From Sanderia malayensis (lineage: Eukaryota > Cnidaria > Scyphozoa > Semaeostomeae > Pelagiidae), in NCBI GenBank assembly GCA_013076295.1, contig RQOL01000828.1:3841219-3905218 (forward strand): a stretch of 64,000 nt of DNA, read 5' to 3'. Both the position numbers and the translations under genes were made by a program. Shown in pieces: positions 23,652-37,208 of this stretch; positions within the stretch are counted from its first letter, which is position 1, and each line of letters begins with the position of its first letter. The notes under the pieces were generated by a model. The model saw only the letters and a list, made by a program, of their open reading frames with translations, was not told where the DNA came from and did no database searches.

Positions 23652-24961
23652 TTCAAAATTACAACTCTGGCTGACCAGGAAACCTAAATGACCTAATTGG
23701 GCCTACAGCTTAAACATCGGCAAGCAATTCATCCGTCACATTCTGTTGAAAAACTTGACAAATATGAAACATATATAGCGTTGTTGTGAATTAAAGTACA
23801 AGCAAGCTACCGGTAGTTATTTATACCAAACATAAAAAAGTGATGACCTATATGTCTGAATTTAAAACACTGAACGTCCATCGTAAAGAATTTGCATTGC
23901 AGCAGTTAGATGCAGTGTGGACATAAAGTAAACTAAAAATAGAATCTCCATGAAACCTGTGCTAAAACACGGACCAGACTCGTGAATGTGAGTATATTTA
24001 TAATTTTTCGAGCACAGAAGATAGGGAGCTAATCTCTTCATAATTTGATTAAGACACTTTCTAAGACCTCTCTAGTTGGTCAATCGAAAGCTTCTCGAAA
24101 ATTCCAAATAAAATTCTCTATTATCTGGATTAAAATTCCTTTAAAAAGTTGTTCAAAAAAGTCACGAACCATGAAAGTTCTCTCAGTATATTTTTGTTTT
24201 TATACTTAATTTGCCCAAATCTCATTAGATTATTAGAACACAGCGCTCTTAAAAAGCTATTGACTCGATCTATAAATTTAAATATCACCTTTAATTTCCC
24301 AGACTTCACAGGTGCCAAATTCCTAAATTCCGTGCTGTTTTTATCCTTGTAATGACTTTTCAAGTGCCAAAAATTTCCAGGAATAACTCCAAACAAATCA
24401 AAAATATTAATTGAGCCACAACACCACAAGACATATTTAATGACAAAAACCAATATAAAACGTATTAACTATATTGTATGTTTACATATATGCCCTGTTA
24501 TATATATTACAGTTCGCCACAAAGGAAAAGTTTCAGCGTAAATTTACAAACTCAATCCTTGAATAACTGAATTTGTCATTCCTCTTAGCCATAAAGTAAT
24601 AAACTTGCATTAAAAAAGTCAATATGGAATGTACATCGGCATAGGCGTAGACTTGGGGGGGGGGCTCGGGGGCTCAAGCCCCCCTGAGAAATAAACAGTC
24701 TATCAATCATCTAACTGTTGCTGTTTTGTAAATAAAAATACTCTTAGAAAGAACACGTTTTGGGTATCCAAGTAGACAGCTTACTGCTTTTTATTACTTG
24801 TTTTTCATGTTTCTCGTATCATATGAAACACAGAATGAAATCCCAAAAAAATCCCACTTGATCCCCCCCTGGAGAAAATATAACTCCACACCTATGTACA
24901 TCGGCATTTGTGTCTACTTATAAGCTATTCTTGTAGTATTTGAAATAAATTCATGTACACT
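23652..24961. other. Intergenic between G-alpha start and CCDC18 3' end
   Basis: It contains the presumed promoter of the G-alpha gene and the SINE-like insertion described separately. Short open frames of about 70-107 codons near 24130-24453 overlap on both strands and have no motifs. Confidence 0.5.
24630..24907. mobile_element. ~250-bp SINE-like insertion with 13-bp target-site duplication
   Basis: The 13-mer tgtacatcggcat occurs exactly at 24630-24642 and 24895-24907. Between them lies a 252-base segment beginning aggcgtagacttgggggggg, with ctcaagcccccctgag nearby, and ending ctccacacctatg. Its ends are loosely inverted copies (cataggcgtagac / gtggagttat... reversed). A 13-bp duplication suggests retrotransposon-type integration; the inverted ends argue for a DNA element, so the class is open. 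Confidence 0.6.
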
Positions 24962-27900
24962 TTATGGAAGATTATATGATGCGTATTGTGTTGAATCATT
25001 TAATTTGTCCTCTCTCTCTTCAAAAAGTTTCCTTTCTATGCTTTTACTCGACAATAAATCGTCTAAATCGGTCGTAACATGGCTGTATAGTGTTAAAACA
25101 TCCAGATCACGATCTCTCTTCGAAGCAGGCGACGAAACATTCGGCGTTGCGCTTTGCGACTGTTTCCAGGACGACTGCAAATTTGGGACAAGAGCTTCGC
25201 GGGACAGTTTCGGATCATTGGCTCCTGAGATCATTGATCTACCAAGCTGCGGTGTTGCTGACGCCGGTCGTTGTGGAGGAGGGGAGTTGTGGCGCATAGA
25301 TCCTTGAATAACAGGGGTTGATGGTCTGCTGTTCCGACTAGGCCGAAATCCAAATGTAGCTCTCTCGTAGCCGGATATTCTTGCTTCAAGGCGAGTTATC
25401 TAAACAGAAGTAGCAAAACTAATTTATTCAAAATACAATGGAAAACGTAAGAGAACAATATTCCGTAAAATCTACGGGTTACCACACCAAGGATATCATG
25501 TGTATTGTAAATGATATTACGAAATAGCGACGGCACGTCTAGTTCATCGGAACTTCATTATATATACAAAAGGTCATTATATCGAGATTGTATTGCAGTA
25601 TCAGAGCTCTCGTTACAAATGCCAACGCAATGTTTAACTGTGACGGCTCCTTTATAACAGGGTCTCGATTTTCCTTAAATCCTTGGTCATAGGGTCCAAT
25701 TCCATATATCTGTGTACCGTGCAAAAATCATTAATCTTTCGCATTTAATAGACAGAGAAATAAGGAAAATTGTACTAACAAGTACTTTGAAGCCATAATA
25801 CATTTATGAGCTGATATCTACTCCTAGTTAATTGTAATGTTGCTATTGTGGAGAGGCGGGTAAAGTTGGTTAACAACATGACCAGGTTAGATTACAAGAA
25901 TAATCCACTTTACTGTGGTTTTAATGCAGCCTCTCATGTTCTATAAGCCCGGGCTGATATACTGGATATACCCACGCTGATACTTGCACGCAGGGCCTGC
26001 CAGAAACATGCTACAGTAAAAACCCGCATGTAAAAACCTGTAACTTTCCATCCAGACTATTGTTCCAAGACAATAGGCTACTGTTCCTTCTATTGTTTTG
26101 AGCAAAAATATCACCCTGAAGGTTCTTAATAAATTGTTTCTTACATGCGGGTTTTTACTGTAATGTTTTTATTCACTGGTTCTTTAAGCAATAGGGTTCA
26201 CATGAACCTTTTCCCCCGATAAGGTTCATGTGAACCCGATGCGTTTTAACTGTATAATCCATGCATTGCATCATTTTGTCACAGTCATAATAATAATGAT
26301 TGCCAGCACAAGAGCGACCGTAATCAAGGTGTATTATGAAACTACTGCCAATATGCGGGGACAAAAGCTAGGCGGGACACTCAAAGTTCTCTCTATATTT
26401 GAACAGGCAATTTGCTATTTTCATCTCATTCAAACCTAATTCAAATATCAATACGGCACTGAGTACAATTCACGGAACGGAGTGAACAAAACGGAAATAC
26501 AAAACGCGCCCGAATGCGTCAATTCAGGTTGCATTCAATTTTCAATTTCCGTCCGTCAAGCTTTATTGCTTGTACAAGTCAACAAAGAGAGCAGCTATCT
26601 TTCACGTCAGATCAAATGTTTGTGCAATGAGTTTGTGCAATGTTGCACGAGGATTGTGAAATCGATTGCAAGCTTGACGCATTTTGACAATGAATCGTTG
26701 AATGTGTGGGGGGAATAATAAGCTATTGATGCGAAGTTCTTGACATTCCGGGAAAACAAGCCATCTCGTGTCCCAATCTCGTTTCCAATCAACCCAGTCT
26801 CGCTTTGAATTTTTCAAATTCTAGGTTCGCTGGTGAACGACACATTGGTGGGAAAATGTCACAACAGTAAGTAATTTAATTAGAGATGGCTTTATCAATA
26901 AAGAGAATGGAAGATGAGAAAACAGGGGTGGAGAGGGCAGGGGAGAAAAAACGGGTGGAGAGAAAAAAGAGGTGGAGAGGCAAAGAAGGGAGAAAGGGGG
27001 CGAAGAGGAGAAACATGGAAAAGAGAAAAGGAGGAAAAAGAAGGGAGGAAATAAAGTGATCAGTCAGGCTACCTCAGCTTCTTTGATGAGTGAATTTTCA
27101 CTCAATTCTTTAGCCTGCTGTTGTTGCAATTGTAACTGTCTTGATAAACTGAGAATATCCTCTTCTTGTTCGCCCACTCTGTGTTGTGACCTTTGCAAAT
27201 CGTTCTCCATCAACCTATTCTCGTCTTTCAAACTTTGAATCGACAACTTGAGCTGTGTCAGTTGTTGCTCCTGCGCAACTAGCTTCTTATTTTGCTTCTC
27301 TTGGACTTTGTCGGCCTACAAATCAACAAACCTCACCATCATAGCTACCCACACCAAGTCAATTCACCCTTTTGTCTCACTCCGCTGGGGTATTACCCCA
27401 TTCAACGCGATGCTACCCCCAATTTGTGACGCTAGCAAAAGATGCTGCGCAGGACTCGTGCTTCGCAGTGTTCTCGTGCAAATTCTAGCCACATGACAGG
27501 TTTATCTTACCATTGAGAGATCAAACGAAGAGAGATGCAAAAACGATCAACAGGGATACAAGAGAAAGCTCCGGATCAACAGGGATACGAGAGCACTTAG
27601 TCGGCACAGCGCAATGTCTGGATCCAAAAAGATAACCATCCAGCAAATACCAACACGATAAGATCGCTTGGAAATTTTATCAGTATATCAAGTTATGAAT
27701 GTCGAAGGCTTGGCAACTCAAAGGCCACAATGCAGTAGAAATGATACGCAGGACGTTTTAATCCATCAATGCTCGCGAACCAGCCACTCAATCGGACCCA
27801 CCTTTGCACGTGTAACAGCGTGGATTCATGACACCGTTTACCACATGCCACTTGCAATTCATATTAGTAAATACGTGCTAACTGTAACTTACATGGGTGT

Positions 27901-29602
27901 GCTCAAATCACTTAGTTACATCACTTCAGCAGGGGTGTCAGCTAATAAAACGCGGAACACGGAGTAAAAATACAAATTTGCAGAGCAGAAATCAACTGGT
28001 TATATCAGTGGGGCAATAGAACCCTCGGAGAATCATCAGTTCGGTCCCTCCTCACATAGAAAGTATTCACGCTGGCGCCCTTTGAGCAAAACGTGATTTT
28101 AATTCGTCATGCCACTGGGATATTAATGTAAGGGTATCGAAATTGGCCAAAGAGGGGGAGAGACATAAATTGGAGTCTCTTGATCTTCCCAACACAACAA
28201 ACAAAGCACAACATGATCTGCTCTGCGAAGCACAATTCACTCTCAGTCACGAACTTCGCACACAGCGAAGCAACTGCAGACCACTTCAATCGGGCTTACA
28301 CGTAATCACTCGCGATCCGGAAACACAGAGCAAGCATTGCATAAATTAATGCATGACGTCATACCTCTCGTTCAGATTGCTTGATTTTGAACTGCAACTG
28401 TTGCGTGGTCTTTTGAATTTCCTGAATTGATCTGGCTTCGCCCTGTGCCTCGCGCACTTGACTAGCACCCAGATCTCTTGCCAGCCGCGTGCAATCTGCC
28501 TCTTTGGATTTTAGCAGCATGTGGCAATCGTCCAGCTCATTGGCTAATTCTGCTTCGTTTCTTTCATGCTTCGACAGCTCTCGTCTGATCGCCTGTAGCT
28601 CCTCGTTCTAAAGAACAGAATCATCATCATAATCATGATTGTTTGTACTATACTAATCGCTTTAACATTTATTGACTAATATTGGTAAATGATAAATGTT
28701 ATTGATAAACCATTGACTAATAAACTATGGGTGCACTTCATCTGGTCATCTTATTGGCAGAGAAGATTTCCAGGTTCGAGTCCCTGAGGTCAAACTTAAA
28801 GGTTCGAGCCTCAGGATATAAGCATAATTGTTGAGTTTGATGTTGAAATCTCGTAGGTAGAATATCTAAGGTTAAAATCTTATAGGTAGAATCTCTGTGG
28901 TTAAAATCTTATAGGTAGAATATCTGTGGTTAAAATCTTATAGGTAGAATATCTAAGGTTAAAATCTCATAGGTAAAATATCTATGGTTAAAGTCTAGAT
29001 AGAATATTCAAAGGCTCTAATGGGTAGCGCCTTTTGGTGAAAATAAAAGTAGCAAAATGTGACATCTCACCAATTGCCGTTCATTTCCTTTTGCCAGACG
29101 AAGTTCTTGTTCGGTGTGCAAATGCTCTTCTTCTTTGCGCTTGAAATTTTCAATTTCCTTTAATGCGAATGCATAATTAGTAACACCTAATGATAAATTC
29201 GCATTCTAGACAACATGGTGGGGTCAAATCAATCATGAAGCACATGGTCACAAATATCTGCTAAACAATCTACCTGTTCAAATGATGCCAGTTTTTGTTG
29301 CTTTTCCTTCAGCTGAGCTTTTTGCTGCTTGATCACGTTAGTCAAATTTTCAATTTCACTTGTTTTTCCCGCGATTTTCTCCTGCAACTGATCAACTTTG
29401 GCACGGTGCTCAGCATTCTGGATAACAAAGAATAACATGTATCAAAATCATACCTTTTTAGCACTGAATCAAAATACCAATATTGCCTTAGACTGGTCTG
29501 CATTATCAAATTAATCTATATGTATGTATGCATGCATACATGCATGAATTTATGTTTGCATGCATGCATACATGTATGTATGTATGTATGTATGTATGTA
29601 TG

Positions 29603-29636
<34 letters not shown>

Positions 29637-32600
29637 TGTATGTATGCATGTATGCATGTATGTGTGCATGTATTTAAGATTGTATGTAAGATTGTATGTA
29701 TGTAAGTACCTCGAGTGTTCTCTGGTTGAGTTCCTCTACTGTTCTTGTTAGATCATGTTCCAACGTGAAGATCTTATGCATTGATTCACTGTGCTGCTCT
29801 TTAAACGTCATGTCAAGCTGAGTGACCTGCAACAACGCAAAACAAGGGCAAGGATTAGAGATACAAAAAATGCATGCAACGTATAAATAGAGATACTTGT
29901 AGAGATGCAAGATACAAGATACAAAAACGCAAGAAAGTAAGATCCAAGAGTATTCTACTAAGCATATAATGCATGCAAGCGTTAGCAAGTATGTACAAGG
30001 GAATGCCAGAACGCAAGGAGAAAAGAATAATATCACCGATATATATGTGTTAACATCACAATGGGTATAACAATGAAGCTACAACACCTCAACAGCCTTC
30101 TGTTTTAGTTCCAACTTATGCTCCTTCATTACTTCATCCATGATGAGCAGTTTTCGACTCTTCTCTTGCAGCTCGACTTCTTTGCTTTGATTCTCCTCCT
30201 GACTTTGATTCAACATCCTGCAACATACAAAATGCAACATACAACATGCAACATACAACATGCAACATACAACATGCAACAGTTATACACAGTCCCTCGG
30301 TGTGAAAGTCAATTCAAACAGGAGTGCAAATGAAATACGAATCATCGACCTGGATATAATGAATAAATATGACCGTAAACGGAGGATAAATAACGCTCGA
30401 ACCTGTCCAAATGAGAAACTTTCTCCTCTTTCAGTTGAATCTCCTTCTGGTTGTCACTGAGCAGCTTTTGCAACATTGATAGGTCAGACACGGTTTGCTT
30501 CAGCTCCTTGTGAACAGCAGAGAGCTAGAAAACAAGAGGTTGTGTTTATACCGGGAAGTACAAGAAAATAGAAAGGCTCAAAAATAGATAGAAGAACATA
30601 GAAGCAGATAGAAGGGTAAACAAGTAGATAAATATGCAATATATAAAGATACAAAGATATGAAATAGAAAATAGAGCTGGTTACAATGGAGGAATAATAA
30701 TTGTTAGTGCACATACCTCGGTGTTGAGCTCATCTGCTTTAGTTGTAGCATCGTTACTTCGCGACTCTGAATCAGCCAACTTCTTCTCAAGTTCACGATT
30801 ATTCACCACCAATTCATCAATCCGAGCCACGCACTTCTGAATCTCTCCTTTCAATGCGTCAATCCGCTTCGATTTCTGATTCGAAGCAGCCACAGCATCA
30901 TCTAACGATCTTTTCAATTCATCCAATTTCTCGTTCGTAAACTTCACTTCAGTATGTGATTCTTTCAAAGCCGTCTCCAATTCAGAAATCTGTTTCATTT
31001 GCATCTCAAGCGTCTGGCTTGATTTCTCAAGCTGGTCTTTCAAACAATTAAAATCTTCTTCAACTCTTTTCTTCTCCAAGGCCGTTTGATTCGCGTGACT
31101 CTGTTGATCTCTGTCTCTTTGTTCATGATATTCTTGCAGCTCAACCACCCTGTTCTCATTAAACTTCAACTTCTCGTTGACATTAACTAATTCCTTGGTC
31201 TTCTTGCCTAGCTCGTCCTTAGCTTTTGCCAAAAGCTCTGCCATGCGTTGATACTGCAAAGGCAACACATACATACGTGTTAATCTCAGGAAAATTGCTG
31301 ATTAATTATCATAGAATAACGTAATCATGTATTAAATGCCTGCTAAAAATTTCACAATATAAAATAAACGTCCTAAGCATTTAGTCGAGGGATTGCAAGG
31401 CATCCAATGAAAATTACAGCAGTATTGGGTGAAAACGTATTTAAATTTTAGGACATAAGTATCCAAGCAATGAAAGAGACTTACTCCGATTTTAGGGAGA
31501 AATTTTTATATCTTGAGCAATTAAATTCCAAATAGGAAAAGCAACTGAATCTTTGGAAGAAAGACAAGAAATGAGGGAGGAAGAAGCGACACACCTCGAG
31601 CTGTTTTGATTGCAACTCAGCTTCAGAATCGTCTTTAAATTTTTCTGTTTTTTCCAATATCACATCAAGCTCGTTTTTACAACTTGTCAAGGACTGTTCT
31701 AAATTTCCAACCTGGGTTGATTCCTCCGACAACTGCTCTTGTAATGTCTAACACAAACAAAAAAATTACCAAAGTATAACTAGGAAGCCTCTAAGAAAAA
31801 AAGGAATTAAAAACTATGGAAAATTATGATTGTCTTGACAATGCTTAGATACCTGGAGTTTCTTTTCATGCTGGAGGAGTTGTTGCGAGCGATCCTCTAA
31901 GTTCTGTCTACATTTTTCTAGTTCTTGCTGCAACTCTTCGCAAATTGATGTCTTTACATCCAATTCCTGCTGATTAGCTATGCGAGACATCACAGCAAAT
32001 TTAATGAGAAAGGTTGAGCAAATTCATTAATGAAAGCAGGCCATATTCAGAAATATTTAAGACTTAACAAATAGATTTAGAAAGAATGCGCAGTCTCAGC
32101 TCTTTTTTAGTTTAACAGTAGTTCATACCTGAATATTTCGCTTCCAAATTTGCGATATGGAGGGCTTTTGCTTCAAGTCTTTGCTGAAACTTCAAAGAAA
32201 AGAAAGCTCATCTTCATTCAATAAAATTCTTGCCACAAAATTTCATCTGAGCACAGAGCAAAAAATCCTAAATAATAGAAAGCTTGAATACAAAATGGCC
32301 ATACCAATTCAATTTGATTCTCGAATTCTTGACATTGCTCTGAATGTAAACTTTTTACTTTATCAACAAGTGACATGGCTTGTTTCTTCTCTGACTCTTT
32401 CATTTGAATTACTCCTTGCAATTCCGTTATCGCTTTTATCTTCTCATCCATAGCAGACTCGAATTTTTTCACTTCTCCTGAACTTTCTGAAATCTTGACT
32501 CGGCTATTTTGGAGCTCATTTTCAAGGCTATTAATCCGATTATCCTTTTTATGAATCTACAACAAAAAGAAGTTCACGATAGATAACAACATAATATTAA

Positions 32601-35600
32601 AAAATACCACATTAGCAATACATAGCACATGCAAATAGCTGCAGTATTCATGCAGTAAATCACGTGCACAGAGCGTGCACAGCATGTTATGTTATGTAAT
32701 AAGTTATAATGTAAAACAATATTAGTCAAGATACAGTTAGATTAGAATGCAGTGTGCTGACTCCCTCTTGAGAAAACTTCAACAATAATACAATAGCATC
32801 AAAAGAAGCATTCATTGTGTGACTGGAACCTCGTATGCTTGAAAGAAAACTGTAAGCAATAAAGAATTTAGAATTTAAAGAAATTCATAAAAGATAAAGA
32901 ATAACAAAGCCATACCTCGCTTTCGGCTTCCAACATTCTCTCTGCACTGCGATCGAGGTCGTTCTGCAAAGCGGACATTTTGAGATTTTTCTGAGAAACC
33001 TTTGCTTCGAGAGATGAAATATGAGCCATCTTATCAGTCAGCCTCTCTTCCAGTATCATAATCTGGTTCGAGTATCTGGCAATATCATCCTGCAGTCGGG
33101 TAATCATCATCTCTAGCTCTTGTTGTTTCTTATCTCCCATTCTGCTGCGCTCTACCACGGCTGACAGCTCGGATCGCAAACCATTCATTGTGCCAGGAGA
33201 GGTTTCGTCCAAACCTATTTAACAATGAGGATAGTTCAATGTAACAACTGGTTGCTTTATAGGGTTCTGTATGATGCATTGTAAGAAATTGTAAAAAAAG
33301 ATAAAAGGATGCACGAGAAGATATAAGGATGCACGAGAAGATAGAAGGATGCACGAGAAGACAGAAGGATTCACGATAAGATAGAAGGATGTACAAAAGG
33401 ATAGAAGGATGCATGATAAGATAAAAGGATACACGAGAAGACATAAGGATGCACGAGAAGATAGAAGGATGCAAGAGAAGATAGATCAATGCTAAGTTAC
33501 AAAACGGAGAATAGCAAGAACCAAAATACGACCCAATTACCTGCAAAACTTCTTTGCTGTGCTGCATTTCGTGACGTCAAAGCTGCTTGCAATTTGTGAA
33601 TTTCCACATCCTTCTTGGCCAGCTTCATTTCAAGATCTGCTACAATCGCCTTTGATTTTCCCGGACTGCATTCCAGAGCATTGTCCTCGTCAAAGTGCTC
33701 ATCAAATGTCACGCCGGCATTGGAGCGAACAGGCGATGCAGTTGGCATTGTGGTGAATCTTGTCGAAACATTACTTATGCCACTGTCAGAGGTCTATTTC
33801 AAAAAGAGCAATATAATCATATAAACAACAGCGTATGAGAACCTGCAAGGTTTGCATTGTTTGACCTATTGTTTTTTAACAATCACCTATTGTTAAAAGA
33901 CAATAGGCCATTGTTTCTTCTACTGTTCTGACCAGTACTCTAATACTAATTGATACTTGCCATTGGGGTATTTTCAATCTGGGCTTTCATTGCATTTTCT
34001 TGAACTTGTTGAACGAGTGTCTCCAAATATTCCAACTGCTTTTTTGCACTTTCAACCTCGTTCTGATATTCGTCTATCCTAACCTGCTTGTCTGCAATTA
34101 GGGTCTTTAGAGTCTCGTTATCATGTTCCAGTTCTTTGGCGTTTTCTTCTAGCTCACGAGTCTTGCCTCGTTCGGAATTCAATGCTGATTTCAAAGCCTC
34201 GTTTTCATTCCTAACAAAAACAATGATTCCAAAATTCAGCTTGACACACAATAATATGCCTACGTGAAGAAATAGCAAAACAATGTTCGCTAGCTGCAAC
34301 CTCTCTGAATTCTAACCAGCTAAACATTGATACAAAATATAATTTGGCTATCTTTAAAGGATACGTGTGAGTTGGAAGCTTAGTGTTCGAGTCCACGATC
34401 ATTGAAACTTGAACCAATGATCATACAAAGAACTTCATCCATGAAAGGAAGATCACGAAGTTTCGTTACCTGAAAACAGTTTCTATTTTCATAAGCTTTT
34501 CTTCAAGTTGAACAATCTTCTCTTCCACTGCTTGTTTATCTCTTTCGCACTCCCTTAAAGCTTGTTTAAGATCTCTTTCCGTTTCATTGTGCTGTTGATG
34601 ATTAATAAAAAATTAAGTTTGTACAGTGATGCTTCATCTAGACCAGTTCGTGTCTACTGACTCTACTACCCCCACCTCCATCAACCTCCAATTACGATTA
34701 ACAAGGGAGTTTTAGAATTGAACAGAGCTTTCAATGATAGATAATCCCAGTTGGTAGTTACACAGCTTTCAGACTCTACATCTGCAATTCAATGAGTCAA
34801 TTCCATAATGTAACTGAAATTCCTTTGTAAAATGTATACCGTAATTCCTCTCTTAAAACAACCCGGCGTTTATTTAACTTTAAGGGCGTTTATTAAAACA
34901 AGCATTAAAACTAGAGGTCGTTTAATAGAAGATTCCCGGTATGAAACATATACGGTAATCTTTTTGCTCGCATTAATTCTATTCCCTAATATCTACAGCC
35001 TTTTGGTACCGATACTTTCTATTATCTACCACCCTCTACCGATACCTACCGATTTGAATTCATGCTGCATTTCTTCTTTGATTTCCATCAATTTCAACTT
35101 CATTTGTTCGCCAGCATGCAGGCTCTCTTCAAGTTTCATCTCCAAACTAAAACAACCGAACTCAATCTCATTACTCGCTGCAACATGTGTTCTAGCATGA
35201 TCTCAGTAATCCAGATTGGCAAACCGATTGCACAGATTGGGCTATCGGGACAATCTAGATTACCTTAATGCTATAAAGGGATCGGACACGGGGACGCTTC
35301 ACAAATAAGAAGCCACTGGTAGTAACATTCAGACTCCTTCAGACCCGCCGTATTTAAAAATAACATACTCCTTTCGAATGTTAAGCTCCTCCGCATAATC
35401 CTCCTCCACATCTGCAATCGTTTTTTTCAATTTGTTGATTTCTGCATCCTTTGATGCATTTCTTTTGTTCAGCAACTCTTCATTTTTCATCAGATTTCTG
35501 CAACAAAAAACGTTCACAATACTTGTCAAACTTTCAACTGTTTTGCAAACCCTACACTGTTAGCTTCGCTATTTTGAGAGCTAATGGCTCCCTATATATA

Positions 35601-37208
35601 AAGGGTTTGTTAGATGAATTTTTCACTTCGGTATCAAATAAATATATAAAATAAATAAATAAAATTTGACACTGACCTGAGTTGCAATTCGTTTTCCATG
35701 ATGTCTTGCTCCAGGTAAGTGATATGCTCTGATTGCAAGACTCTTTCTCCACTCTGTTCTTTCAGCAAATTATCTTTCAATCTCAACTGGATAATTATGG
35801 ACAACATATAGTAAGCAAGCAAGCAATATTTGTCAACGCAGGCTGAGGATTCTGGCAACTATAGAACTGATGTGGGCCTGATTATAATTATCATTATAAT
35901 TGACATTATTATAATTAAACCCCAGGGGCTATTTGTGAAAAAGAAAGTTAAGAAAGTATTTGCAAAGCTCAATAAAACAATAGGATGTGATAATTAATTA
36001 AATTCTCGGTTTCAACTTGCTGCTATTTGCAATGAGCGCAATGCACAACATTATAAGAGGGGCTTATTTGGGGGGCTCATTTGAAGGGGGGGGCTTATTT
36101 GAGGGGGATTATTTAGAGGTGGAGCTTATTAAAAGGAGGTTTGTTTGAGGATTTGTAGCATATACTAGGTAACTTTTAATATTTGACATCATTCTTGTTA
36201 CGTTTATGGAAAATATAAAGAAGAATAAATTAGGCAAACCTTTGATTGAGCATCACTGAGTTGATAAGTGACATTTTCCAGCTGGGTGACAAGATTATTG
36301 TTTTGTGAAAATAATTTTGAATTCTCTTCTCGAACATTCAGGAGCTTCCTTCTCAATGTTGAAATATCACCATTTGACAAATCCATTGAATTGGTAGTGA
36401 TACTCCTCGATTCAGCATGGCTGCTCTAAACGACGGAATAGGATGGTATTAATAGTGAAAATAACTGGTTGAAGGATAATTTATAAAAAAAATAGAGGAT
36501 AGTAAGGAACAAACTTTTTAAAAAAACTTTGAAGAAACTAGGCGATATTGGAAATTGGAAAAAGCACTGTAGTAAAAGAGGTTGGATAACAGCAAGATTA
36601 AATCAATAATACATTTGATCGAACGCTTTCTCTGGACTTCCTTTCCATGATTTCAGGTTGTGAATAGGGATTTATTGACGAGAATGGTCCATCATTCTTC
36701 ACAGTTTCACTATCAGAAGGAGCGAGGGTTAAGTCGTCTAAAGTCAGCAAAGGAGCTTGACTTGTGAAATCTTTGCTTCTTTCAGGTTTCCTGCAAACAA
36801 ATATCAAAATCATTAAATGTTGCTCTCAAAACCCCCCAACAACCATTAGGGGCCATCTGATAGTTGGGCATAACTACAATGGGGCAGAAAAGTCCTGCAG
36901 TCCTTCATTTTGATCTTTAACCCTAACTTGAAGCAAAAACGAAACCGCCCCCTTCTTGCCCCCCCCCCAAAAAGCACCTAGATATATAAAGCTTTTCAGC
37001 AACGAATAACCAAGCCAAGAGTAATTAGGCATTTCTATACTCACGAATTCTCCGTTTCCTTGGCCTTAGCTTGAGGATTGAGACTTTTTAATGACTTTTC
37101 CGTCAAAATGAGTCTTCTTCTTAACTCAAAACAATCCCGCATTAATGCATCGTCCTCAACACTAGAATCCATTGTCGTTACACTCGTTGGTGTGGAGCAG
37201 CGACTCAT
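24962..37208 (-). CDS. CCDC18: Coiled-coil domain-containing protein 18 orthologue
   Basis: A 1479-aa, almost entirely coiled-coil protein; vertebrate CCDC18 (about 1454 aa) is a centriolar-satellite/centrosome-associated protein. Twenty-three exons on the minus strand: 37045-37208, 36613-36790, 36240-36425, 35677-35786, 35369-35497, 35050-35146, 34470-34591, 33961-34210, 33541-33793, 32916-33214, 32305-32556, 32129-32189 (or 32183), 31853-31977, 31595-31747, 30717-31253, 30403-30524, 30088-30217, 29710-29826, 29274-29417, 29071-29157, 28365-28607, 27073-27315 and 24962-25399. All phases join. Diagnostic blocks match my memory of CCDC18: an N-terminal DCFELRRRLILTEKSLKSL, KKDVEIHKLQAALTSRN, MDEVMKEHKLELKQKA followed by VTQLDMTFKE, LGASQVREAQGEAR, and the C-terminal ITRLEARISGYERA that ends the coil. 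The intron after exon 8 uses a GC donor (GCAAGT). The last about 110 residues are Ser/Pro-rich and then acidic. Confidence 0.92.
26014..26160. mobile_element. 147-bp pogo/mariner-type MITE with TA duplication
   Basis: Terminal inverted repeats of about 20 bases (cagtaaaaacccgcatgtaa and its exact reverse complement at 26141-26160) flanked on both sides by TA. The CAG...CTG ends and TA duplication fit the Tc1/mariner-pogo group. It sits in the last intron of CCDC18. Confidence 0.85.
26194..26237. repeat. Perfect 17-bp inverted repeat, 10-base loop
   Basis: gggttcacatgaacctt (26194-26210) and its exact reverse complement (26221-26237). Each arm is itself nearly palindromic around ggttca/tgaacc. 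It follows the MITE at 26014-26160 by about 30 bases. Confidence 0.8.
28850..29010. repeat. ~29-bp tandem repeat (ggttaaaatcttataggtagaat)
   Basis: Five to six copies of a 28-30-base unit in the CCDC18 intron between exons 20 and 21. No coding content. Confidence 0.85.
29518..29707. repeat. (TGTA)n microsatellite next to a splice donor
   Basis: More than 40 near-perfect tgta/tgca tetramers. The array abuts the splice donor of CCDC18 exon 18, which ends at 29710 with GTACTTACATAC on the minus strand. Open frames through it encode only repeated MYVC-type residues and are artefacts. Confidence 0.95.
30218..30290. repeat. Tandem caacatacaacatg repeat forming a splice acceptor tract
   Basis: About six copies of a 7/14-base unit. 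On the minus strand they read gttgcatgttgtatgttgc and end in the acceptor atgttgcag of CCDC18 exon 17, so the repeat supplies the pyrimidine tract. Confidence 0.85.
33295..33490. repeat. 20-bp minisatellite (gcacgagaagatagaaggat)
   Basis: About nine copies with a few substitutions in the CCDC18 intron between exons 9 and 10. It fills most of that roughly 330-base intron. Confidence 0.9.

Noticed and set aside
29520..29751. Cysteine/tyrosine-rich small proteins (MYVCMYVC type)
   Set aside because: Translation of a (TGTA)n microsatellite in an intron.
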